Source: Roseiarcus sp963774195 (GTDB lineage: Bacteria > Pseudomonadota > Alphaproteobacteria > Rhizobiales > Beijerinckiaceae). Taken from it: 64,000 bases of DNA. The DNA is taken from positions 434,001 through 498,000 of the forward strand of contig CAVZDY010000004.1 of assembly GCA_963774195.1 (NCBI GenBank). Direction: 5' to 3'. Both the position numbers and the translations under genes were made by a program. Within the stretch, counting starts at the first letter, position 1, and each line of letters starts with the position of its first letter. Below, piece by piece: positions 19,032 to 26,931 of this stretch. The notes below the pieces were generated by a model, which did no database searches, had not been told where the DNA came from, and saw nothing but the letters and a program-made list of their open reading frames with translations.

Positions 19032-19456
19032 GTGAGCGCCTTCACGGCGTCGGTCTGCGAGAAGTCCCCGCCGACAAAGAGGAGCGTTTGCTCCTGCGCC
19101 CTGGCGCACGCATAAGCGAAACAATCGCCGAAATTGAGCGCCGCAGAGTGACCGACAACCTTGCCGTATCGACCGCTCGCGGCGACGGCAAGGCGACCGA
19201 TTTCGGGGGTTACCGCAACTTCCACCGCCTCGATCTCCTCGAGGAAGAGATCAACCGCAGCGGTGGCTTTGTCGAGGATATCGGCGTTGAGCCTTCCGCC
19301 TCGCGTTCGGGCTTTCGCCAAGGAGACGGTCGCCTCAAAACGAACGAGCGGCGAAAACATGATCAGTTCGCCCGCAGTCTCGATGCAGTTGACCAAGGCA
19401 TCGGCCTCGGGCTCCTCGTTCAAGATTGCAACGATCGCCGATGCGTCGATGAACAT
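19028..19456 (-). CDS. vapC: VapC-type PIN-domain toxin
   Basis: This 142-residue PIN-domain ribonuclease is the toxin of a type II toxin-antitoxin pair. The acidic active site is visible: D4 in MFIDASAIVAIL, Glu in VRFEATVSLAKA, Asp in FGDCFAYACARA and a C-terminal FVGGDFSQTD. VapC toxins cleave RNA, often initiator tRNA or the rRNA sarcin-ricin loop; the target here is unknown. The ATG at 19456 overlaps the vapB stop as TGATG, which implies translational coupling; an ATG at 19471 is possible but lies inside vapB. It converges on the Memo-AMMECR1 gene with overlapping stop codons. Confidence 0.9.
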   Translation of the reverse strand: MFIDASAIVAILNEEPEADALVNCIETAGELIMFSPLVRFEATVSLAKARTRGGRLNADILDKATAAVDLFLEEIEAVEVAVTPEIGRLAVAASGRYGKVVGHSAALNFGDCFAYACARAQEQTLLFVGGDFSQTDAVKALT

Positions 19457-19701
19457 CAGCCGTCGCCCCACATCTCGTCGCTAAAGGCCTTCATGTCGAA
19501 AGCAGGTTCTCGCGGGCCGATCGACTGAGCAAGCGCCTTAGCCTCGACCAAGCGTTCTCGCAAAGGCGTCGCCTTCCGGTTGCGCGCGATCTCGTGCTGA
19601 AGTGCGAGCCTTACTGCCTCCGTCTTCGTCGGCGCGCCAATGATCGTCTGAAGCTTGACGGCGAGCGCGTCCACATCGTCGTCGCGGATATAGAGCGGCA
19701 T
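19456..19701 (-). CDS. vapB: VapB-type antitoxin (Rv0623/PSK family)
   Basis: This 81-residue antitoxin starts MPLYIRDDDVDALAVKLQ, with a short ribbon-helix-helix-like N terminus typical of the Rv0623-type VapB antitoxins (GAPTKTEAVRLALQHEIAR). Its C terminus is expected to wrap the VapC active site. It overlaps vapC by one base (TGATG). The ATG at 19701 was preferred because the family starts at this MPLYI-like motif; the upstream frame to 19755 lacks conservation. Such pairs normally repress their own promoter, which would lie in the 57 bp between this gene and prmA. Confidence 0.88.
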   Translation of the reverse strand: MPLYIRDDDVDALAVKLQTIIGAPTKTEAVRLALQHEIARNRKATPLRERLVEAKALAQSIGPREPAFDMKAFSDEMWGDG

Positions 19702-19758
19702 GGGATATCCCCGACAGGGAACTGAATATCTAGTTAAGAATTCCCTGGACCGCAAGCC

Positions 19759-20670
19759 TCACCGGCCGAGCCGCAAGCTCGCCCAGCCCTCGAGATCAAT
19801 ACGCTCGCGCAAATAGAACCCCTGCGCGCGCCATGCCGCCAGCACGCCGGGAACGTCGGCGAGCAGCAGGCCGGAGACGATCGCCTCGCCGTCCCGCGCG
19901 ATGACCGCCGCCAGCGAGGGGGCGAGCAGGCGCAGCGGCTTGGCGAGAATATTGGCGAAGACGACGTCGTAGGGCGCGCCTTCCCGGAGCGCCCGGCTCT
20001 CGACGCCGCGCGAGACGATCGCCTTGCAATGGGCGCCGACGCCGTTGAGCCGCGCGTTGGCGTTGGCGACCTCGACGGCGACCGGATCGATGTCGCCGAG
20101 CCAGACCTTGCGCTTGAGCGCCTTGGCGGCGGCGATGGCGAGGACGCCGGCGCCGCAGCCGACGTCGAGCACATGGCGCGGACGGCGCCGCTTCAGCAGG
20201 CGGTCGAAATGCAACAGGCAGCCGCGCGTCGTGCCGTGGTGGCCGGTGCCGAAGGCGAGGCCGGCCTCGATCTCGACGCCGAGGTCGTTCGGCTTGAGGC
20301 GGGGGCGATCATGCGCGCCGTGCACGAGGTAGCGCCCAGCCCTGACCGGGGCGAGGCCGGCGAGCGCATTGGCGACCCAGTCGCGCTTCTCGGTGAGGCC
20401 GAATTCGACCGCCGCCGCAGCCTCCTCTCCTGCCGCAATCGCGACGAGCTCGCGCAAGCCCTCTTCATCAGGCTCGAAGCCGAAATAGGCCTCGACCAGC
20501 CACGCCTTGCCGCCGCTGGGCCAGGCATCCTCGGTCTCGAAGGCGGTCGAAGCGGCTTCGGCCGGCTCGAAGCTCTCGACGATCAGGTCAGCGACCGCCC
20601 GCGCGCGCTTCTCGTCGCAGACGAGGCGCAGGCGGTGCGCGGCGTTGTTGGGAGGCAGGCCTTCGAGCAT
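19759..20670 (-). CDS. prmA: Ribosomal protein L11 methyltransferase
   Basis: PrmA methylates ribosomal protein L11 with S-adenosylmethionine. The 303-residue protein has the PrmA N-terminal substrate domain and a C-terminal Rossmann methyltransferase domain: GLAFGTGHHGTTRGCLLHFD near residue 138, then VLDVGCGAGVLAIAAAK, the SAM-binding loop, and DVVFANILAKPL, the NPxF-like motif IV region typical of PrmA. Length fits the family. It is followed by vapBC in the same direction and preceded by repeat sequence after uvrC. Confidence 0.93.
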   Translation of the reverse strand: MLEGLPPNNAAHRLRLVCDEKRARAVADLIVESFEPAEAASTAFETEDAWPSGGKAWLVEAYFGFEPDEEGLRELVAIAAGEEAAAAVEFGLTEKRDWVANALAGLAPVRAGRYLVHGAHDRPRLKPNDLGVEIEAGLAFGTGHHGTTRGCLLHFDRLLKRRRPRHVLDVGCGAGVLAIAAAKALKRKVWLGDIDPVAVEVANANARLNGVGAHCKAIVSRGVESRALREGAPYDVVFANILAKPLRLLAPSLAAVIARDGEAIVSGLLLADVPGVLAAWRAQGFYLRERIDLEGWASLRLGR

Positions 20671-20701
20671 AAGACGCTTCCGGATGAGTTTCGCGCGGTC
20701 G

Positions 20702-20797
20702 CCCTCACCCCGGCCCTCTCCCGCAAGCGGGAGAGGGGGCGCGACGCTTCTCCCGCTTGCGGGAGAAGGTGGCCGGCAAAGCCGGCCGGATGAGGGC
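20702..20797. repeat. Dispersed repeat family A (REP-like)
   Basis: Between prmA and uvrC there are three adjacent hairpins: CCCTCTCCCGC/GCGGGAGAGGG, CTTCTCCCGC/GCGGGAGAAG, and GGCCGGC/GCCGGCC followed by GGATGAGGG. The same order of parts recurs at 26.3, 47.8 and 50.7 kb. It may act as a transcriptional stop or mRNA-stabilising structure. Confidence 0.8.
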
Positions 20798-20816
20798 CCG
20801 CCCCTAGCACGACGCC

Positions 20817-22817
20817 TCAGTTCCTGCCAGCCTCGTGGAAGAAATCGTAGACCAGCTTAGCGGTCGCGGCGTTGAGGCCGGGCGTTTTTTCGAGATCGGC
20901 GAGGCCGGCGCGGGCGACGTCCTTGGCGGAGCCGAAGGCGTGCAGCAGGGCGCGCTTGCGGGCTGGGCCGATGCCGGGGATCTCGTCGAGCGGGCTCTTG
21001 ACGAATTCGCGCTTGCGCTTGGCGCGATGCGTGCCGATCGCGAAGCGATGCGCCTCGTCGCGCAGGCGCTGGACGAAGAACAGCGCCGGGTCGCGCGGGC
21101 TCAGCTTGAAGGGCTCGCGCCCCTCGATGAAGAACGTCTCGCGCCCGGCGTTGCGGTCCGGCCCCTTGGCGATCGAGGCGAGCGCCACGCCGGCGACGCC
21201 TTGTTCGGCGAAGATTTGCTTGGCCGCCTCCAACTGGCCGCGCCCGCCGTCGATGATGACGAGATCGGGCCGGTCGGGGAACGCGCCTTCGTCCACAGGC
21301 CTGGACGCTTCCGCCTCCTGCTTGGCTAGGCGGACGAAGCGGCGGCTCAGCACTTCGCGCATCATCCCGTAGTCGTCGCCCGGGGTCAGCGTCGTGCTCT
21401 TGATGTTGAAGGTGCGGTACTGGTTCTTCACAAAGCCTTCCGGGCCGGCGACGATCATCGCGCCGATCGCGTTGGTCCCCATGATGTGCGAATTGTCGTA
21501 GACCTCGACGCGGCGCAGCGGCCCCTCGACGCCGAAAGCGGTTGCCAACGCGACGAGCAGCTTCTCCTGGCTCGCCGCCTCGGCGAGCTTGCGCGACAGC
21601 GCCTCGCGCGCGTTGCGCAGCGCATTGTCCACCAGCTCCTTCTTCTCGCCGCGCCGCGGCGCGCCCACCGCGATGCGATGGCCGGCGCGCGCGCTCAAGA
21701 TATCGCGTAGCGACTCGCAGGAGGGGACGTCGTGACTCAGCAGCACGAGGCGCGGCGCGGGCCGATCGAGGTAAAACTGCCCCAGGAAGGCGTCGAGCAC
21801 GTCCGCCGCGCTCATCGACCGGTCGGCGCGCGGAAAATAAGCGCGGTTGCCCCAGTTCTGGTAGGTGCGGAAGAAGAACGCCTCGATGCAGAACTGGCCC
21901 GCCTCCTCGCAGATCGCGAAGACGTCCGCTTCCGGCACCGAACGCGGATTGACGCTCTGCTCGCCCTGGATCATCGACAGCGCCGAGATGCGGTCGCGCA
22001 GCCGCGCCGCTTTCTCGAAGGCGAGCGCCTCCGCCGCCTCGGTCATCTCCTTGGCGAGGCGGTCGCGAATGGCGCGGCTGCGGCCCGACAGAAAATCGCG
22101 CGCCTCAGCCACGAGTTCGGCGTAATCGGGAGGAGCGATCTCGCCGGTGCATGGAGCCGAGCAGCGCTTGATTTGATAGAGCAGGCAGGGCCGTGTGCGG
22201 TTCTCGTAATAGCTGTCCGGGCAGGTGCGCAGCAGGAAGGCGCGCTGCAGCGCGTTGAGCGTGCGCGTCACCGCGCCGACATTGGCGAACGGCCCGAAAT
22301 AGTCGCCCGGCGCCGAGCGCGCGCCGCGATGCTTGATGAGGCGCGGCGCCTCATGGCCGCCGGCGATCAGGATATAGGGAAAGCTCTTGTCGTCGCGCAG
22401 CAGCACGTTGTAGCGCGGCTTGAGCTGCTTGATGAGGTTGGCCTCGAGCAGCAGCGCCTCGGCCTCGGTCTCGGTGGTGACGAACACCATCGAGCACGTC
22501 TGCGACACCATCCGCGCGATGCGCACGCTGACACGCTCGGGCGTCGTGTAACTGAGGATGCGCCGCTTGATCGAGCGCGCCTTGCCGACATACAGCACCT
22601 CGCCGTCGGCGCCGATCATGCGGTAGACGCCGGGCCCCAGCGGCGCGTGCTTCCAGAATGATTTGACGACCGCCGCGCCGCGCGCCAGCGATCCCGCCTC
22701 GGCCTCGCTCTCGTCGAGTTCGAGTTCGAGCGGCAGCGAGGCCTCTTCGGTTTCCGGATCGGCGACGGCCGGATCGAAATCGCCGTCGGCTGCTAGGTCT
22801 TTCGGGGCGCCGGACAT
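20817..22817 (-). CDS. uvrC: UvrABC excinuclease subunit C
   Basis: UvrC makes both incisions around DNA lesions in nucleotide excision repair. The 666-residue protein has the GIY-YIG nuclease domain near residues 60-135 (GVYRMIGADGEVLYVGKARS), the Cys cluster TCPDSYYENRTRPCLLYQIK followed by RCSAPC, a UVR segment, the RNase H-like nuclease domain (VEVYDNSHIMGTNAIGAMIV and LVIIDGGRGQLEAA) and C-terminal helix-hairpin-helices (IPGIGPARKRALLHAFGS). The N-terminal about 50 residues are an acidic, variable extension. It is probably transcribed alone, flanked on both sides by family A repeats. Confidence 0.97.
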   Translation of the reverse strand: MSGAPKDLAADGDFDPAVADPETEEASLPLELELDESEAEAGSLARGAAVVKSFWKHAPLGPGVYRMIGADGEVLYVGKARSIKRRILSYTTPERVSVRIARMVSQTCSMVFVTTETEAEALLLEANLIKQLKPRYNVLLRDDKSFPYILIAGGHEAPRLIKHRGARSAPGDYFGPFANVGAVTRTLNALQRAFLLRTCPDSYYENRTRPCLLYQIKRCSAPCTGEIAPPDYAELVAEARDFLSGRSRAIRDRLAKEMTEAAEALAFEKAARLRDRISALSMIQGEQSVNPRSVPEADVFAICEEAGQFCIEAFFFRTYQNWGNRAYFPRADRSMSAADVLDAFLGQFYLDRPAPRLVLLSHDVPSCESLRDILSARAGHRIAVGAPRRGEKKELVDNALRNAREALSRKLAEAASQEKLLVALATAFGVEGPLRRVEVYDNSHIMGTNAIGAMIVAGPEGFVKNQYRTFNIKSTTLTPGDDYGMMREVLSRRFVRLAKQEAEASRPVDEGAFPDRPDLVIIDGGRGQLEAAKQIFAEQGVAGVALASIAKGPDRNAGRETFFIEGREPFKLSPRDPALFFVQRLRDEAHRFAIGTHRAKRKREFVKSPLDEIPGIGPARKRALLHAFGSAKDVARAGLADLEKTPGLNAATAKLVYDFFHEAGRN

Positions 22818-22857
22818 GGAACGCTGACTGAACTTTCGTTAGGTGGCTCGGGCCAGA

Positions 22858-23062
22858 CACCCCTTCTCCCCTTGCGGGAGCGGACGAATGCTACGCAAGG
22901 GGGGAAGGGACCCGCGGCGCCGCATCGGACCTCTGAATTTAAGCCTCCGCGCCCGATTCGCAAAGCAGCGCGACCGCGCCCCTTCTCCCGTGCGCGGGAG
23001 CGGACGAATGCTACGCATTCGCCTAGGGAAGGTGGCCCGGAGGGCCCGATGAGGGGTCGCGG
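22858..23062. repeat. Dispersed repeat family A, two direct copies
   Basis: The gap between uvrC and the dehydrogenase holds two similar units, about 22860-22911 and 22979-23060. Each starts CCCCTTCTCCC, contains GCGGGAGCGGACGAATGCTA and ends GGGAAGG; the second adds GGTGGCCCGGAGGGCCCGATGAGGGG. The GCGGACGAATGCTACGC part is a variant also seen inverted at about 26470-26495. Confidence 0.8.
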
Positions 23063-23071
23063 GCGACGGGT

Positions 23072-24017
23072 CTAATACCCCCGTTGCCGGTCCACCACAT
23101 TGGCCAACGGCTCGCCGCGCTCGAACGCCGCGATCTGTCCGGCGATGTAGCTGGCCACGGCGCCCGGCGACGACACCGCGGAATTGTGCGGGCTGAGGAT
23201 GACGTTGGGGTGGCTCCAGAGGCGCGAGTTCGCGCGGCAACGGCTCCGTCTCGAACACGTCGAGCGACGCGGCCTTCAGCACGCCTTCGTCGAGCGCGGC
23301 TAGGATGTCGGCTTCGACCTGCAAGCCGCCCCGGCCGGCGTTGAGCAGCACCGGGCCGCCGAGCCGGCCGCCGCGCGCCAGCTTGGCGAACAGGCGCGCA
23401 TTGAGAATGCCGCGCGTCGCCGGGGTCAGCGGCAGCAGCGCGACCAGAATGTCGGTCTGCGCCAGCATCGCGTCGAGACCGTCGGGGCCGTGGAAACAGG
23501 CGACGCCGGGCTCGCTCTTCGGGCTCTGGCTCCAGCCGGCGACCTTGAAGCCGAGCGCCTTCAGCTTGCGGGCGGCATCGCGCCCCAGTTCGCCGAAGCC
23601 CATCACCCCGACGCGCACGTCATGCGCCGCCGGCGGATCGGCGTCCTCGTCCCAGACACGCTCGCGCTGCTGACGTTCGTAGCGGCGGAAATCGCGCAGA
23701 TGCAGCAGCGCATGCAGCGCCACCCATTCGCTCATCCGTCCGGTGAGATCGGGATCGACCACGCGCACGATCGGGACGTCCGGGAGATCGGCAACGGCGA
23801 GCAAGTGATCGACGCCCGCTCCGAGCGAAAACATCGCCCGCAGGCCCGGAAGATCAGCGAGCGCCCCGTGCGGCGGGCGCCAGCAGACCGCATAGCGCAC
23901 CGCCTCGCGCTTCACGAGCGTCTCCGGCGTCGCCACGGGAAGCTCCGGCAGCAGCGCTTCGAGACGGCGCAGCCAGGGCGTCGCGTCCCAGCCGCTCGTC
24001 GCCAATAGAATCGTCAC
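23072..24017 (-). CDS. GhrA-like D-2-hydroxyacid dehydrogenase (frameshifted)
   Basis: This gene resembles glyoxylate/hydroxypyruvate reductase A, which reduces 2-oxoacids with NAD(P)H. The N-terminal part reads MFSLGAGVDHLLA, the Rossmann motif VGVMGFGELGRDAA, LLNAGRGGLQVEADIL with the catalytic Arg, and ETEPLP with the Glu. At about 23230-23238 the frame shifts: the expected LWSHPNVILSPHNSAVSSPG with the catalytic His lies in the next frame and ends at TAG 23072-23074. The total of 946 bases is 3n+1, so one extra base explains it. The GTG start at 24017 overlaps the deoA stop. It is the last gene of the nucleoside operon. Confidence 0.8.
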
Positions 24018-25348
24018 GCGGCGCCCTCGCCGACCCGCGCGATGACCGGATCGGCCTGCGCGGGCGGCGGCGCATCCCCGATTACGTAGGCGGCGCGCAA
24101 GCGCTCGGCCGCCGCCTGCGCGCGCGCCTCGTCGCGCGCATGAACCATGGCGAGCGGCGTATCCAGGGAAACTTCCGCGCCGAGCGCGGCGAGCTGCGTG
24201 AAGCCGACGGCGGGGTCGATCGAATCCGTCGCGCGCGCGCGTCCGCCGCCGAGTTCGACGACGGCGATGCCGACGGCGCGGACGTCGATCGCCGTCACGA
24301 AGCCGGCGCGCTGCGCCGGCGCCGGGAGGACGGTCGGCGCCGCGGGGAGCAGGCCGCGCGCCTTGGCGAGGAAATCGGGCGGACCGCCGAGCGAAGAGAT
24401 CATGCGCTCGAAGCGCTCCGCCGCTGCGCCGCTGGCGAGCGTACGCTCGAGCAGCCCGCGCGCCGGCACGCGGCCGGGCGCGAGGCCCGCGAGCGTCAAC
24501 AGCTCCCCGCCGAGCGCAAGCGTGACGGCGTGCAGACGCGGGTCGCGCCGCGCGCCAGTGAGATAGTCGACGGCGTTGAGCACCTCGACCGCATTGCCGG
24601 CGGCGCTGGCGAGCGGCTCGTTCATGTCGGTGATGAGCGCCGCGGTCGGCAGGCCGGCGCCGTTGGCGACGCCGACGATGCTGCCGGCAAGCTCGCGCGC
24701 GCCCTCGAAGGTCGGCATGAAGGCGCCGGAGCCCGTCTTGACGTCCATCACCAGCGCTCCCAGCCCTGCCGCGAGCTTCTTGGAGAGGATCGAGGCGGTG
24801 ATGAGCGCCACCGATTCGACTGTCGCCGTGACGTCGCGAATGGCGTAGAGGCGACGATCCGCCGGCGCGAGATCGGCGGTCTGGCCAATGATCGCGCAGC
24901 CAGCCTCCGAGACGACGCGGCGGAACAGCGGCAAGTCGGGCTGCGACACGTAGCCGGGGATCGAATCGAGCTTGTCGAGCGTGCCGCCGGTATGGCCGAG
25001 GCCGCGGCCGGAGATCATCGGCACATAGGCGCCGCAAGCCGCCAGCATCGGCGCGAGCATCAGGCTCACATTGTCGCCGACGCCGCCGGTCGAATGCTTG
25101 TCGAGGACCGGTCCGGGGAGATTGGCGTCGCTCCAGTCGAGCATCGCACCGGAGGCGGTCATGGCGCGCGTCAGATAAACGCGCTCCTCGAGGCTCATGC
25201 CGCGAAAGTAAACCGCCATCGCGAAGGCGGCAGCCTGTCCTTCACTGACGGTCCCCGACGTGAGGCCTTCGATGAAAGCGTCGATCTCGTCGCCGCTCAG
25301 CGCCTGGCCGTCGCGCTTGGCGCGAATGATTTCCTGCGGGAGAATCAT
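24014..25348 (-). CDS. deoA: Thymidine phosphorylase
   Basis: DeoA splits thymidine or deoxyuridine with phosphate to the base and deoxyribose 1-phosphate. The 444-residue protein has the pyrimidine phosphorylase layout: N-terminal alpha domain (IRAKRDGQALSGDEIDAFIE), the phosphate loop KHSTGGVGDNVSLMLAPM near residue 84, ISGRGLGHTGGTLDKLDSIPG, and the C-terminal barrel-sandwich-like domain ending AAERLRAAYVIGD. Length is normal. It lies 9 bp downstream of the purine nucleoside phosphorylase and overlaps the start of the ghrA-like gene, consistent with one operon for nucleoside salvage and catabolism. Confidence 0.96.
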   Translation of the reverse strand: MILPQEIIRAKRDGQALSGDEIDAFIEGLTSGTVSEGQAAAFAMAVYFRGMSLEERVYLTRAMTASGAMLDWSDANLPGPVLDKHSTGGVGDNVSLMLAPMLAACGAYVPMISGRGLGHTGGTLDKLDSIPGYVSQPDLPLFRRVVSEAGCAIIGQTADLAPADRRLYAIRDVTATVESVALITASILSKKLAAGLGALVMDVKTGSGAFMPTFEGARELAGSIVGVANGAGLPTAALITDMNEPLASAAGNAVEVLNAVDYLTGARRDPRLHAVTLALGGELLTLAGLAPGRVPARGLLERTLASGAAAERFERMISSLGGPPDFLAKARGLLPAAPTVLPAPAQRAGFVTAIDVRAVGIAVVELGGGRARATDSIDPAVGFTQLAALGAEVSLDTPLAMVHARDEARAQAAAERLRAAYVIGDAPPPAQADPVIARVGEGAA

Positions 25349-25357
25349 AATGTGTTC

Positions 25358-26176
25358 TCAATCCTTCTCGTCGCGCGCCGCGATGAAAGCACGCAGAAGA
25401 CGGCGGAATTGTTGCGAGCCCAGCGCTGCAACGTCCTGCGTCTCCCTATGGCTCGGATCGCCGCCCGAAAGGCCGGCAGCGAAATTGGTCACCAGCGAGG
25501 CGGCGACGCAGCGCAGGCCGAGGAAGCGCGCGATCAGGACTTCGGGCACGGTCGACATGCCGACGAGATCGGCGCCGAGAATCTTGGCCGCGCGAATCTC
25601 GGCCGGCGTCTCGAAGCTCGGGCCCGAGAACCACATATAGACGCCCTCGTGCAGATCGATGTCGGCCCGCCGCGCCGCACTCTTGAGCGCAGCCAGCAGT
25701 TCGCGGTCGTAAGCCTCGGTGAGCGGCACGAAGCGGTCGTCGGTGGGAAGGCCGATCAGCGGATTGGCGCCGGCGAAATTGATGTGATCGACGATGGCGG
25801 CGAGCGCGGGCGGGCGCCAGTCGGCATGCAGGCCGCCGGCGGCGTTGGTGAGGAAGAGCACGTTGCCGCCGAGGCGCTTGAAGGTCTCGAGCGCGACGAA
25901 CATCGCCCGCGCGTCGCCGCGCTCGTAATAGTGGCCGCGCCCCTGGAACAACGCGACGCGCCGCCCTTCAAGTTTGCCGACGACGAGCCGCCCGCTGTGG
26001 CCGGCGACGGTCGGAACCGGAAAGCCCGGAATGTCGCGATAGGGAATGGCGACCGCGTCCTCGACCTCGTCGGCAAGGCCGCCGAGCCCGGAGCCGAGCA
26101 CGAAGCCGAGCGGCGGCAGCGAAGCGACGCCGCGTTCGGCGAGCGCGGCGATGGCGGGATCGGAACCTGGGGTCAT
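25358..26176 (-). CDS. Purine nucleoside phosphorylase (PNP/MTAP type)
   Basis: This enzyme cleaves inosine or guanosine and deoxy forms with phosphate. The 272-residue protein shows the trimeric PNP signatures: GFVLGSGLGGLADEV at the N terminus (phosphate site), FQGRGHYYERG, LTNAAGGLHADW, and ADLVGMSTVPEVLIAR for base and sugar binding. The ATG at 26176 was chosen; the frame continues to 26224 without support. It is separated from cdd by 338 bp of family A repeats, so it may be expressed more weakly than the upstream transporter genes or from its own promoter. The symbol could be punA or xapA-like. Confidence 0.92.
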   Translation of the reverse strand: MTPGSDPAIAALAERGVASLPPLGFVLGSGLGGLADEVEDAVAIPYRDIPGFPVPTVAGHSGRLVVGKLEGRRVALFQGRGHYYERGDARAMFVALETFKRLGGNVLFLTNAAGGLHADWRPPALAAIVDHINFAGANPLIGLPTDDRFVPLTEAYDRELLAALKSAARRADIDLHEGVYMWFSGPSFETPAEIRAAKILGADLVGMSTVPEVLIARFLGLRCVAASLVTNFAAGLSGGDPSHRETQDVAALGSQQFRRLLRAFIAARDEKD

Positions 26177-26243
26177 CAATCGGGCTCTCTGGCTTGGCTC
26201 ACGGTCGGCGTAGGCCGGAAACAATCATACAACAAAGGCAAGA

Positions 26244-26514
26244 ACCCCTTTCCCTTGCGAGGGAACAAGCCTTGCGGGAACAGGAACCCCTTCCCCCCTT
26301 GCGGGGGAAGGTGGCCGCGCAGCGGCCGGATGAGGGGTCAGCGCCGTCAGGCGCTGGCTTCGTGCGCTCCCGGAAATTGTCCCCCGTTCCGCGCGTCCGT
26401 CGCACAATGGCGCCCTGCGGCGCCGACCCCTCATCCGTCGCCCCTTGGGGGCGACACCTTCCCAAGGCGAATGCATAGCATTCGTCCGCCCCCGCAAGGG
26501 GGGAAGGGCCCGTC
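26244..26514. repeat. Dispersed repeat family A, inverted pair filling the pnp-cdd gap
   Basis: The 338-bp gap between the phosphorylase and cdd is almost all repeat. One unit at about 26284-26340 reads CCCCTTCCCCCCTTGCGGGG, then GAAGGTGGCCGCGCAGCGGC and CGGATGAGGGGTC. A second, inverted unit at about 26427-26513 reads CCCCTCATCCGTCGCCCCTT, later GCATAGCATTCGTCCGC and GGGGGGAAGGGC. The two could pair into a large stem-loop. GTCAGCGCC/GGCGCTG adds a small hairpin near 26340. No gene is seen in the gap. Confidence 0.8.
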
Positions 26515-26931
26515 TCACCGCCCCAAATGATCCGGCCCAAACGAGTGCGGCAGCAGCTCTTCGAGCGTGAAGCTCGCGCGCACGCCCTCGGGGCCGGCGA
26601 TGTGGATCGGCGTGTTGGGGTCGGCGAATTCGCGGATGCGCTGGCGGCAGCCGCCGCACGGCGTGCAGAGCGCTTCGCCGTCGCCGACGACGACGATCTC
26701 GACGATGCGCCGCTCGCCGCCGAGCGCCATCGCGGCAATCGCGCCCGCTTCGGCGCAGGCGCCTTGCGGATAGGCGGCGTTCTCGACGTTGCAGCCCGAA
26801 TAGATCGCGCCGCTCGGCGCGCGGATCGCCGCGCCGACGTTGAAGCGGGAGTAAGGCGCGTACGCGCGAGCGTGCGCAGCCTTCGCCGCGGCGAAGAGCT
26901 CAGTGAGCGTATCTTCAGCGTTCTTTGACAT
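26515..26931 (-). CDS. cdd: Cytidine deaminase
   Basis: Cdd deaminates cytidine and deoxycytidine to uridine forms. The 138-residue protein is the short homotetrameric type. The zinc site is visible as GCNVENAAYPQGACAEAGAI (Cys and catalytic Glu) and PCGGCRQRIREF (two Cys). The substrate loop NVGAAIRAPSGAIYSGCNVE is present. Its start overlaps the end of the permease gene by 17 bp, so it is translationally linked to the transporter. The product of its reaction feeds deoA and phosphorylase reactions encoded further downstream. Confidence 0.96.
   Translation of the reverse strand: MSKNAEDTLTELFAAAKAAHARAYAPYSRFNVGAAIRAPSGAIYSGCNVENAAYPQGACAEAGAIAAMALGGERRIVEIVVVGDGEALCTPCGGCRQRIREFADPNTPIHIAGPEGVRASFTLEELLPHSFGPDHLGR

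Noticed and set aside
22839..25037. A 732-codon minus-strand frame suggesting a deoA-dehydrogenase fusion
   Set aside because: Its first third is the wrong frame of deoA and its end runs past the frameshift; the real genes are deoA and the separate ghrA-like gene with a GTGA overlap.
20702..26514. CRISPR-like array from recurring hairpin units
   Set aside because: The units are at irregular distances of kilobases, have no regular spacers, and no cas genes are present; they are dispersed repeats.
24140..26530. A 796-codon plus-strand frame opposite deoA and the phosphorylase
   Set aside because: It is an antisense shadow typical of GC-rich codon use; its translation is charged and repetitive and lacks any domain, while the minus strand has clear enzymes.
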